NCBI RefSeq assembly: GCF_963674635.1
Contig: NZ_OY771475.1
Span: 3,472,001 to 3,536,000 of the forward strand
DNA from: Breoghania sp.
Lineage (GTDB): Bacteria > Pseudomonadota > Alphaproteobacteria > Rhizobiales > Stappiaceae
Reading direction: 5' to 3'
Length of the DNA stretch: 64,000 nt
Below, in pieces: positions 35,006-42,467 of the stretch. The notes beneath the pieces were generated by a model. It was given only the letters and a program-made list of their open reading frames with translations, was not told where the DNA came from and did not search any database. Made by a program: the position numbers and the translations under genes. Positions within the stretch are counted from its first letter, which is position 1, and each line of letters opens with the position of its first letter.

Positions 35006-36418
35006 TCAGGCCTTCGGCCACTCGCGAACATCGACGAAACGGCCGGCAATCGCAGCCGCTGCCGCCATGGCCGGAGAGACGAGGTGCGTACGGCCCTTGA
35101 AGCCCTGACGGCCTTCGAAGTTGCGGTTGGAGGTGGAGGCGCAACGCTCACCGGGAGCAAGCTTGTCGGCGTTCATGGCAAGGCACATGGAGCAGCCCGG
35201 CTCGCGCCATTCAAAGCCCGCTTCGATGAAGATCTTGTCGAGACCTTCCGCCTCGGCCTGCGCCTTCACGAGACCGGAGCCCGGCACCACCATCGCGCTG
35301 ACGCGCTCGGCAACCTTCTGGCCTTTTGCAATCTCCGCCGCGGCGCGCAGATCCTCGATGCGACCGTTGGTGCAGGATCCGATGAAAACACGATCAATCT
35401 CGATGTCGGTCATCTTCGTGCCTGGCGTCAGGCCCATATAGTCGAGCGCGCGATGCTTGGAGGTGCGGCGGCCCTCATCCTGGATGTCGTCCGGGTTCGG
35501 CACGACGCCGGTGATGGACACAACGTCTTCCGGCGACGAGCCCCAGGTGACGGTGGGCGGCAAGTTGGCCGCATCCAGATGCACCTCCCGGTCGAACTTG
35601 GCGTCCGGGTCGGAATAGAGCGTTTCCCAATAGGCCTTGGCCATGTCCCAGGCCTGACCCGTGGGGGCCTTCGGGCGACCCTTGATATAGGCGTAGGTGG
35701 CCTCGTCCGGCGCGATCAGACCGGCGCGGGCGCCCGCCTCGATGGACATGTTGCAGACCGTCATGCGGCCTTCCATGGACAGCGCGCGAATGGCTTCGCC
35801 CGCATATTCCATCACATGGCCGGTGCCGCCGGCGGTGCCGATCTCGCCGATGATGGCGAGGATGATGTCCTTGGCGGTCACGCCGTCCGGCAGCTTGCCG
35901 TCGACGGTAATCCGCATGTTCTTCGCCTTTTTCTGGATCAGCGTCTGGGTGGCGAGAACATGTTCCACCTCCGAGGTGCCGATGCCGTGGGCGAGCGCGC
36001 CGAAAGCGCCATGCGTGGAGGTGTGGCTGTCACCGCACACGATGGTCATGCCCGGCAGGGTGAACCCCTGTTCGGGACCGACAATGTGGACGACGCCCTG
36101 ACGGCGGTCGGTCTCCGAATAGTACTCGACGCCGAATTCCTTGGCGTTGTCGGCCAGCGTCTGGACCTGCAGCGCGGATTCCGGATCGTCGATGCCGTGC
36201 GAGCGGTCGGTGGTCGGCACGTTGTGGTCGACGACGGCGAGCGTACGGCCCGGCGCGTGGACTTCGCGACCGGTCATGCGCAGGCCCTCAAAGGCCTGCG
36301 GCGAGGTCACTTCATGGACGAGATGGCGGTCGATATAGAGCAGGCCCGTTCCGTCTTCCTGCATATCGACCAAGTGGTCGTCCCAGATCTTGTCATACAG
36401 CGTCTTGGCTTCACTCAT
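35006..36418 (-). CDS. leuC: 3-isopropylmalate dehydratase large subunit
   Basis: 470-residue aconitase-family enzyme that isomerises 2- to 3-isopropylmalate in leucine synthesis. The 4Fe-4S ligands are visible in FIGSCTNGR and in EPGCSMCLAMN (CxxC). It also shows TVCGDSHTSTHGAFGALAHGIGTSE. ATG 36418 has GGGAGAG upstream. The small subunit leuD is not adjacent, as is usual in many alphaproteobacteria. It lies next to the rplS block on the same strand. Confidence 0.97.
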   Translation of the reverse strand: MSEAKTLYDKIWDDHLVDMQEDGTGLLYIDRHLVHEVTSPQAFEGLRMTGREVHAPGRTLAVVDHNVPTTDRSHGIDDPESALQVQTLADNAKEFGVEYYSETDRRQGVVHIVGPEQGFTLPGMTIVCGDSHTSTHGAFGALAHGIGTSEVEHVLATQTLIQKKAKNMRITVDGKLPDGVTAKDIILAIIGEIGTAGGTGHVMEYAGEAIRALSMEGRMTVCNMSIEAGARAGLIAPDEATYAYIKGRPKAPTGQAWDMAKAYWETLYSDPDAKFDREVHLDAANLPPTVTWGSSPEDVVSITGVVPNPDDIQDEGRRTSKHRALDYMGLTPGTKMTDIEIDRVFIGSCTNGRIEDLRAAAEIAKGQKVAERVSAMVVPGSGLVKAQAEAEGLDKIFIEAGFEWREPGCSMCLAMNADKLAPGERCASTSNRNFEGRQGFKGRTHLVSPAMAAAAAIAGRFVDVREWPKA

Positions 36419-36903
36419 GGGTCTTTCTCTCCCGGAAAATTCTGAATGCACGGCATCCACTGGCAGCGCGGTTCGGGCCGCGGCGCTGATGAAAAGGCGC
36501 AGCCCGGCAAAAAGTCAGCCGATAAGGATGCCGTTGGAGACGTTGAGAAGGGCGTGAAAACGCCAGGGCAGGCGTGCGTGATCGTGAAACAGGGCGAATG
36601 CCGACGGCGCACACGCACCCGGGCAGGCGCATTGGCTCGCCCGCCTCGCATTCAAGCTCTGTGTCATGACCCGGTTCATGGGGCTGCCCATTTGAGATAC
36701 TGGCGGGCAATATGACTGTCCGGCGCAGCAGTTTCAAGGATAACCGCGTGTCTGTGGCCCGCTGCGCAAGGCTGGCGCGCCAAAGCTTCAGGCGGTGAGC
36801 GAGCGCATCATGCGTCTCGCCAAAAACAAAGCGCCCGCGCCTCGGGTGAGGGCGGGCGCTGGTGCGAACCGGGCCGTGGCCCGGCTCAAACCTCAAACGG
36901 CGC
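36419..36903. other. Intergenic region leuC-rplS
   Basis: About 485 bases upstream of leuC. The end nearest rplS holds the rplS terminator; the rest presumably contains the leuC promoter. A forward frame at 36446-36715 lacks coding character. I see no leader peptide rich in Leu codons and no RNA gene. Confidence 0.4.
36822..36860 (-). terminator. Rho-independent terminator of rplS
   Basis: On the reverse strand a 9-bp stem AGCGCCCGC / GCGGGCGCT encloses a 13-base loop and is followed by TTGTTTTTG. It is 43 bp past the rplS stop. Confidence 0.75.
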
Positions 36904-37368
36904 TTATTCCGCGCTCGTCTCTTCCGCAGCGGCCTTCTTCGCAGCTTCGGCGGCAGCCTTGGCTTCGATAGCGGCGTTGCGCTGCTCTTCGTTCAGGCGC
37001 TTGGCGCGAACGTTGGTGGCTTCCGCGATGCGGGCGGACTTGCCGCGGCGGCCGCGCAGGTAATAGAGCTTGGCGCGGCGGACCTTACCGCGGCGCACGA
37101 CCTCGACGCCCTCGACGAGCGGCGAGTAGATGGGGAAGACACGCTCGACGCCTTCGCCATAGGAAATCTTGCGGACCGTGAAGCTCTCGTTCAGGCCGGC
37201 GCCGGAACGGGCGATGCAGACGCCTTCATAGGCCTGCACACGGGTGCGCGTACCTTCGGTAACGCGGACATTCACGCGGATCGTGTCGCCGGGGGAAAAC
37301 GCCGGGATCTGGCGCTTTTCGGCGATCTCCGCCATCTGCTCGGCATCGAGCTGTTCAATGATGTTCAT
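36904..37368 (-). CDS. rplS: 50S ribosomal protein L19
   Basis: 154-residue L19, located at the 30S/50S interface. The core has FSPGDTIRVNVRVTEG, RVQAYEGVCIARSGAG, SYGEGVERVFPIYSP and AKLYYLRGRRGKSARI. The C-terminus is extended by about 30 Ala/Glu/Lys residues relative to E. coli L19, common in alphaproteobacteria. It is downstream of trmD with a small hypothetical gene between them. Confidence 0.98.
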   Translation of the reverse strand: MNIIEQLDAEQMAEIAEKRQIPAFSPGDTIRVNVRVTEGTRTRVQAYEGVCIARSGAGLNESFTVRKISYGEGVERVFPIYSPLVEGVEVVRRGKVRRAKLYYLRGRRGKSARIAEATNVRAKRLNEEQRNAAIEAKAAAEAAKKAAAEETSAE

Positions 37369-37493
37369 GACAAGTCTCTCGTTCTTCGTGTCACGATAGG
37401 ATTGGCCCCCAACGTGAGAACACGGCGGGGCTCAAGGCGCGTCGTATACAGGAGCTTTGTGCCAAAGTCATGCGGTTTTTCGCGGAAAACCGC

Positions 37494-37847
37494 CTAGAGC
37501 AGCGCTTTTCGAATGGCGTTGGCGAGCAGCTCGTCATCCAGTGCGCCATGAAGCAGCGCGCGGTCGTCGGAAAGGCGGATTTCCGATGGCTGATGCAGGG
37601 CATCCGAAAACCCGTAATGAACATGGGCCTGCCTGCCGTCCACCTCCAGCGGCTGGGGATCCTCCAATGTCGTCAACCCATTGAAACAGATGGAATGCAG
37701 GGTATCCAGATCATCCTGAACGATGTTGTCCCCGCTGGAATGAAAGTGGTTCCTGAGGGCGAGGGCGAGGGCAATGGAATCGACGAATTTCTCCAGGAAT
37801 GCACGGGAAAAACCGGGGAAGTCCGGGGCGTCGTGAATGATGGGCAT
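37494..37847 (-). CDS. Conserved-looking hypothetical protein between trmD and rplS
   Basis: 117-residue soluble protein without membrane segments or recognised domain. The composition is balanced and acidic (DNIVQDDLDTLHSICFNG, LSDDRALLHGALDDELLANAIRKALL). The ATG at 37847 has AAGGAT eight bases upstream. The gap it occupies in the normally tight trmD-rplS block supports it being real. Function unknown. Confidence 0.65.
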   Translation of the reverse strand: MPIIHDAPDFPGFSRAFLEKFVDSIALALALRNHFHSSGDNIVQDDLDTLHSICFNGLTTLEDPQPLEVDGRQAHVHYGFSDALHQPSEIRLSDDRALLHGALDDELLANAIRKALL

Positions 37848-37991
37848 CGCAGTATCCTTGAGAAAAATGTCCTTTGCCGATGCCGGGGAAAACGCCTTGG
37901 CATGGGCGAAAGCGCCTTGTCAGAGCATCATGGGCGCAAAAGGATAAGAAAATTCTCTCAAGATCCCGTGTCTTGGCGGACCGGGCAGGCT

Positions 37992-38705
37992 CTATTTGCG
38001 TTTCTTGCCGGTTTGAGGGGGTGCGTAATTCTGCCACAGGTCCGGGCGGCGCTGCCGGGTCAGATGCTGAGCCTTTTCCAGCCGCCACTTGGCAATTCGG
38101 CCGTGGTCGCCGGAAAGGAGAATGTCCGGGATTGGCCGATCCTCCCAGACTTGCGGCCTCGTATAATGAGGGTGTTCCAGAAGGCCCGTCTCGAAGCTCT
38201 CCGTCTCGCCGGATTCCGCATTGCCCATCACACCGGGCAAGAGGCGCACGATCGCATCCAGCAACACCATCGCACCGAGTTCGCCGCCGGACAGGATGTA
38301 GTCTCCGATGGAGACCTCTTCCAATCCGCGCGCCTCGATCACCCGCTCGTCCACGCCCTCAAACCGTCCGCACAGAATGACCGCTCCTTCCCCCGCGCCC
38401 AGTTCGCGCACACGCGTCTGGTCAAGGGGCTTGCCGCGGGGGCTCATCAGGAGGCGGGGGCGGGTGTCGCCATCCGGGCAGGCGGCATCGATTGCCGCGG
38501 CCACGATGTCGGGCTTGAGCACCATTCCGGCGCCACCTCCGGCGGGCGTGTCGTCGACCGTGCGGTGACGGTCGGTCGCCACATCGCGGATGTTGCGGGC
38601 CTCAAGCGACCAGGCGCCATTTTCCAGCGCCCTTCCGGCCAGGCTGAGACCAAGAGGTCCGGGGAACATTTCCGGATAGAGGGTGAGGACGGTTGCGCGG
38701 AACAT
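37992..38705 (-). CDS. trmD: tRNA (guanine-37-N1)-methyltransferase
   Basis: 237-residue SPOUT-class enzyme that methylates G37 of tRNAs to prevent frameshifting. The N-terminus is FRATVLTLYPEMFPGPLG. The trefoil-knot SAM site is seen in LLMSPRGKPL, LCGRFEGVDERV and SIGDYILSGGELGA. Asp in the hinge and a C-terminal basic tail complete the fold. Three bases separate it from the upstream monooxygenase-like gene. Confidence 0.97.
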   Translation of the reverse strand: MFRATVLTLYPEMFPGPLGLSLAGRALENGAWSLEARNIRDVATDRHRTVDDTPAGGGAGMVLKPDIVAAAIDAACPDGDTRPRLLMSPRGKPLDQTRVRELGAGEGAVILCGRFEGVDERVIEARGLEEVSIGDYILSGGELGAMVLLDAIVRLLPGVMGNAESGETESFETGLLEHPHYTRPQVWEDRPIPDILLSGDHGRIAKWRLEKAQHLTRQRRPDLWQNYAPPQTGKKRK

Positions 38706-38708
38706 GGC

Positions 38709-39008
38709 TCAGGCAGGTTCCCCTTCGTCGGTCTCATAAGCGCGCAGATTGCGCGCATAGGCTCCGAGTTCTTCAAGGGCTTCCCGCCACACCTTCATGT
38801 GCTGGGTCTTGAAATGGGCGGCCAGCGTCTCGCGGTTCTCCCATTCCTCGTAGACCCGGATGAGGCCGGGGTCTTCCGCGTCATGGGCGTAGGAATAGAC
38901 GCGGCAACCGGGCTCGGCTCGCGTTGCGGCCAGCATTGCCGATGCGTGGCAACGCCAGTCTTCGATCCGTTCCGGATCCATGCGAAACGTGCCGGATACG
39001 ATGATCAT
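38709..39008 (-). CDS. ABM-domain (antibiotic biosynthesis monooxygenase-like) protein
   Basis: 99-residue dimeric alpha/beta-barrel protein. It shows VSGTFRMDPERIEDW, AEPGCRVYSYAHDAEDPGLIRVYEEWEN and HFKTQHMKVWREAL, the layout of YgiN/ABM quinol monooxygenase-like proteins. The reaction cannot be assigned. The start overlaps the rimM stop (ATGA), so it is embedded in the ribosomal operon, which is unusual for this family. Confidence 0.85.
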   Translation of the reverse strand: MIIVSGTFRMDPERIEDWRCHASAMLAATRAEPGCRVYSYAHDAEDPGLIRVYEEWENRETLAAHFKTQHMKVWREALEELGAYARNLRAYETDEGEPA

Positions 39009-39586
39009 GACGCAGGCGTTCCCGCATCGTCCGCCGCTTCATCGCCCTGCATGCCATCCTGCGGCTCCGGCTCCCCGGGGGCGAAAAGGCCTTCGGGCGG
39101 GACGGCGAGGATGCGTCCGTTCGCCAGATCGATTTCCGGCACGGCCTCGCGCGTGAAGGGCAGAAAGAAGCTGGTGGCACCGATGGGGCGGATTTCCAGA
39201 AGATCGCCTGCGCCGAAATTCGCGATGGTCGCGACCTTGCCGAGAAGCTCACCACTTTCGTCATAGACCGGCAGCCCGATGAGGTCGGCGTGGTAGAAGT
39301 CGTCCTCGTCCGGCTCGGGGAGCCTTTCGCGCGCCACATAGAGCTTCGTGCGCGTCAGGGCTTCGGCAGCGTTGCGATCATTCACGCCCTTGAAGCGGAC
39401 GATCAGCATGTGCTTTTGCGGGCGCAATGACAGGATCTCGAAGCTGCGGGATCCGTCTTCGGTCTCCAGCGGCCCATAGTCCGCCAAAGCCATCGGATCG
39501 TCACCGTGAGGCTTGACCCGGACTTCGCCGCGAATGCCGTGGGCAGCACCGATCTCGGCCATCAGGACACGGTCGGAAGAGGCCAT
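39005..39586 (-). CDS. rimM: Ribosome maturation factor RimM
   Basis: 193-residue 16S rRNA processing factor that binds S19 in pre-30S particles. The N-terminal RimM domain starts VLMAEIGAAHGIRGEVRVK. The PRC-barrel follows with FYHADLIGLPVYDESGELLGKV and LEIRPIG. The C-terminus has an acidic extension of about 30 residues. ATG 39586 is preferred to an in-frame TTG at 39607, which has no ribosome-binding site and sits against a hairpin. Confidence 0.95.
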   Translation of the reverse strand: MASSDRVLMAEIGAAHGIRGEVRVKPHGDDPMALADYGPLETEDGSRSFEILSLRPQKHMLIVRFKGVNDRNAAEALTRTKLYVARERLPEPDEDDFYHADLIGLPVYDESGELLGKVATIANFGAGDLLEIRPIGATSFFLPFTREAVPEIDLANGRILAVPPEGLFAPGEPEPQDGMQGDEAADDAGTPAS

Positions 39587-39615
39587 GGGCTGTGTTTTCC
39601 CGTTCAAGGCAACAA

Positions 39616-39647
39616 CGCCCGCGCCGGTCGAATGCCGGACGCGGGCG
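39616..39647 (-). terminator. Hairpin between rpsP and rimM
   Basis: On the reverse strand CGCCCGCG pairs with CGCGGGCG, with an inner CCGG/CCGG extension, followed by TTGTT. It could attenuate or process the rpsP-rimM transcript. Confidence 0.5.
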
Positions 39648-39679
39648 CCGTCTCAAATCGTGCAGTTATGAAGAGCCGC

Positions 39680-40090
39680 TTAGCTGGCGGCAGCTTCCTC
39701 ACCACCCTCTTCGGCCGGAGCCGCGGCGGCTTCGGCAGCAGCGGCAGCCGCTTCTTCCTCGGCCTGACGCTTGGCTTCGAGACGCTCCTGCGCCTTCTTG
39801 CCCGGCAGGGCCTTCTTCGGGTTGTTGCGGGCCGGACGCTTGGCAAGGCCGGCAGCATCAAGGAAGCGCAGGACGCGATCGGTCGGCTGTGCGCCGTTGT
39901 CCAGCCAATGCTGGATGCGCTCGGTCACCAGCACGACGCGCTCCGGGGAATCCTTCGGCAGCAGCGGGTTGTAGGAACCAACCTTTTCCAGGAAACGGCC
40001 ATCGCGCGGGGAGCGCGCGTCGGCAATGACGATACGGTAGTAGGGGCGCTTCTTGGAGCCACCACGGGCGAGGCGGATTTTGAGGGCCAT
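39680..40090 (-). CDS. rpsP: 30S ribosomal protein S16
   Basis: 136-residue S16. The conserved core is ALKIRLARGGSKKRPYYRIV, ADARSPRDGRFLEKVGSYNP and TERIQHWLDNGAQPTD. The C-terminal third is a low-complexity Ala/Glu tail absent from E. coli S16 but common in alphaproteobacteria. It lies about 100 bp downstream of ffh. Confidence 0.98.
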   Translation of the reverse strand: MALKIRLARGGSKKRPYYRIVIADARSPRDGRFLEKVGSYNPLLPKDSPERVVLVTERIQHWLDNGAQPTDRVLRFLDAAGLAKRPARNNPKKALPGKKAQERLEAKRQAEEEAAAAAAEAAAAPAEEGGEEAAAS

Positions 40091-40144
40091 GGATATCAGT
40101 CCTTCTTGAGATCGTTATCTGTGTCTTGTTTCGGTATTCACGTG

Positions 40145-40176
40145 CCGCCCTGTCACGATCGATCGCGACAGGGCGG
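40145..40176. other. Strong hairpin between ffh and rpsP
   Basis: CCGCCCTGTC pairs with GACAGGGCGG around an inner CGATCG/CGATCG palindrome. It lacks a T-run, so processing or partial attenuation is likelier than termination. Confidence 0.5.
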
Positions 40177-40191
40177 AATTTCCAAATCGGG

Positions 40192-41685
40192 CTATTTCTT
40201 CTTTCCGATGCCGGGAAGGCCGGGAAAGCCGCCTCCGGGCATGCCAGGCAGCCCGCCGGGAGGCAGGCTTGGCATGCCGCCGGGGCCGCCCATCTGCTTT
40301 GCCAGGCGCTCCATCTCGGCCGGATCCATCTGGGGCATGCCGCCGCCGCCCATCATCCCGCCGAGCGCGCCCATCATGCCGCCCTTCTTCTTGCCGACGG
40401 CCTTCATCATGTCGGCCATCTGGCGGTGCATCTTCAGCAGCTTGTTGACGTCCTGCACCTGGGTGCCGGAGCCTGCCGCGATGCGCTTCTTGCGGCTGGC
40501 ATTGAGCAGCTTCGGGGCCTGACGCTCCTTCTTGGTCATTGAGGAGATGATGGCGCGCTGCCGCTTGAGGACGCTGTCATCAAGATTGGCGGCGTCGAGC
40601 TGCTTCTTCATCTTGCCGATGCCGGGCAGCATGCCGAGCATGCCGGACATACCGCCGAGCTTTTCCATCTGCTGGAGCTGGTCGGACAGGTCGTCGAGGT
40701 CGAATTCGCCCTTCTTGAACTTCTTCGCCATCTTCGCGGCTTTTTCCGCGTCGATGGCCTCGGAAGCCTTTTCCACCAGCGAGACGATGTCGCCCATGCC
40801 GAGGATACGGTCGGCGATCCGGCCGGGGTGAAACTCTTCCAGCGCGTCGGACTTTTCGCCCGTACCCACAAGCTTGACCGGCTTGCCGGTGACAGCACGC
40901 ATGGAGAGGGCCGCGCCGCCGCGCCCGTCGCCGTCCATACGGGTCAGCACGATGCCGGTGATGCCGACGCGTTCGTCGAAGCTGCGCGCAAGGTTCACGG
41001 CGTCCTGACCCGTCAGGCTGTCGGCCACCAGCAGGATTTCGTGCGGCTTGGCGATCTGCTTGATCTCGGCCATCTCCACCATCAACGGTTCGTCGATGTG
41101 GGTGCGGCCGGCGGTATCGAAGATCACGACATCATAGCCACCGAGGCGGGCGGCGGTTTCGGCGCGCCGGGCAATCTCGGTCGGCGACTGACCTGCAATG
41201 ATCGGCAGGGTGTCGATGCCGTTCTGCTCGCCCAGAACCTTCAGCTGTTCCTGGGCGGCGGGACGGCGGGTGTCGAGCGAGGCCATCAGGACCTTGCGCT
41301 TCTCACGGTTGGTCAACCGGAGCGCGATCTTGCCCGAAGTCGTCGTCTTACCTGAACCTTGAAGGCCGACCATCATGATGGCGACCGGAGCCGCGGCATT
41401 CAGATCGATGGGAGCGGCTTCGGAGCCCAGCATTTCCACGAGCTGATCGTGGACGATCTTGACCACCATCTGGCCCGGGGTGACGGATTTCACCACTTCG
41501 TGGCCGATGGCGCGGTTGCGGACCTTGTCGGTGAAGGAGCGGACAACATCGAGCGAGACATCGGCTTCGATCAGCGCGCGGCGAACTTCGCGCAGCGCCG
41601 TTGTCACGTCCGCATCGCTCAGCGCGCCGCGGCGTGTCAGGGTGTCGAAGATACCGCTCAGGCGGTCTGACAGGCTCTCGAACAT
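40192..41685 (-). CDS. ffh: Signal recognition particle protein Ffh
   Basis: 497-residue SRP54 homologue that binds signal peptides and 4.5S RNA and delivers ribosomes to FtsY. The N domain comes first. The G domain has GLQGSGKTTTSGKIA near residues 108-122, DTRRPAAQEQL, DTAGRTHID and TRMDGDGRGGAALS. The M domain is Met/Gly-rich at the C-terminus (GGMMGALGGMMGGGGMPQMD). It is the first gene of the block ffh-rpsP-rimM-ABM-trmD. Confidence 0.98.
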   Translation of the reverse strand: MFESLSDRLSGIFDTLTRRGALSDADVTTALREVRRALIEADVSLDVVRSFTDKVRNRAIGHEVVKSVTPGQMVVKIVHDQLVEMLGSEAAPIDLNAAAPVAIMMVGLQGSGKTTTSGKIALRLTNREKRKVLMASLDTRRPAAQEQLKVLGEQNGIDTLPIIAGQSPTEIARRAETAARLGGYDVVIFDTAGRTHIDEPLMVEMAEIKQIAKPHEILLVADSLTGQDAVNLARSFDERVGITGIVLTRMDGDGRGGAALSMRAVTGKPVKLVGTGEKSDALEEFHPGRIADRILGMGDIVSLVEKASEAIDAEKAAKMAKKFKKGEFDLDDLSDQLQQMEKLGGMSGMLGMLPGIGKMKKQLDAANLDDSVLKRQRAIISSMTKKERQAPKLLNASRKKRIAAGSGTQVQDVNKLLKMHRQMADMMKAVGKKKGGMMGALGGMMGGGGMPQMDPAEMERLAKQMGGPGGMPSLPPGGLPGMPGGGFPGLPGIGKKK

Positions 41686-42467
41686 ATCCGTCTCAAGTCT
41701 TTGTCTGGTCGATCGCTCTTCAATGGCACGCTGTGTTTCGCGTGAGGTCCGTCAAAGAGCCGGTCGGCTGTTTCAGGAAGGCGGGAGGCCCGCATGCCTG
41801 AATGTGGTTCCCTGGAAGAGACCTGCAACCAGCCACGGGGTTTTCGCCGCAAGTGCGTGTCCGACGATCCGGGCATTTCCCGGACGCGACAATGCACAAA
41901 CGACGACGACATCCGCGGGCGAAACTCGCTGGCGGATGTTGACCTCCGGGCTCTGTTTATACCTGAGCGGGCCCCGGTCGGCTGGTCGAATTGTCTCTCC
42001 ATGTGAGGAGTTGCGCGGAAAATACGGGCAGGGCGGCCCGGAGTCAAGCCAAAGGGCGGGGTGAGGGACACGGCGCGGGGCGCGCGCCGGATCCCCGTGT
42101 GTTTCCTTGCCGCGCCCGTCAATTTCTCGCGTCCCGGGCCATCATATGTCGAAACGGGCGGGCGGGGAGACTGAAGGGGCCGAAACAGAGGGGGCGTTTC
42201 ATCTGAATCTGTACGGACAACGCGCATGAAGAGAAAGATGAAAACCGACCTCATAGATAAGATCGCAAACTATCGTCCTTATGACGTTGCTCGGTAATAC
42301 TTCTTAAGGTTCTTGTGTCAGCCTCGCGATGAATTGCGTGAGCGTGCTGTTGCGCTCCGTGCTTGGAACGCTGGCAGTCTTGCAGGATTTCTGCCGGATT
42401 TATCTTTAAAACCGCACCCGACCTTTCTTTGGGAAAGACGGGCCGCCGAAAGCAGCAGGTTTGTTCG
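41686..42467. other. Long intergenic region between ffh and the Rpf-like locus
   Basis: About 780 bases separating divergent ffh and the response-regulator gene. A reverse frame at 41658-42254 is Arg/Ser/Pro-rich with no domain and overlaps ffh, so it looks non-coding. The last 250 bases are more AT-rich and probably contain the promoter of the signalling operon. No RNA gene or repeat recognised. Confidence 0.4.

Noticed and set aside
36446..36715. 89-codon forward ORF between leuC and rplS
   Set aside because: Composition and lack of a start signal suggest it is non-coding.
41658..42254. 198-codon reverse ORF upstream of ffh
   Set aside because: It overlaps ffh, is Arg/Ser/Pro-rich, has no hydrophobic or domain pattern and no ribosome-binding site; it looks like GC-skew noise.
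42371..42384. Sigma-54-like TGGCAGTCTTGCA before the response regulator
   Set aside because: The GG and GC dinucleotides are only seven bases apart; RpoN requires ten.
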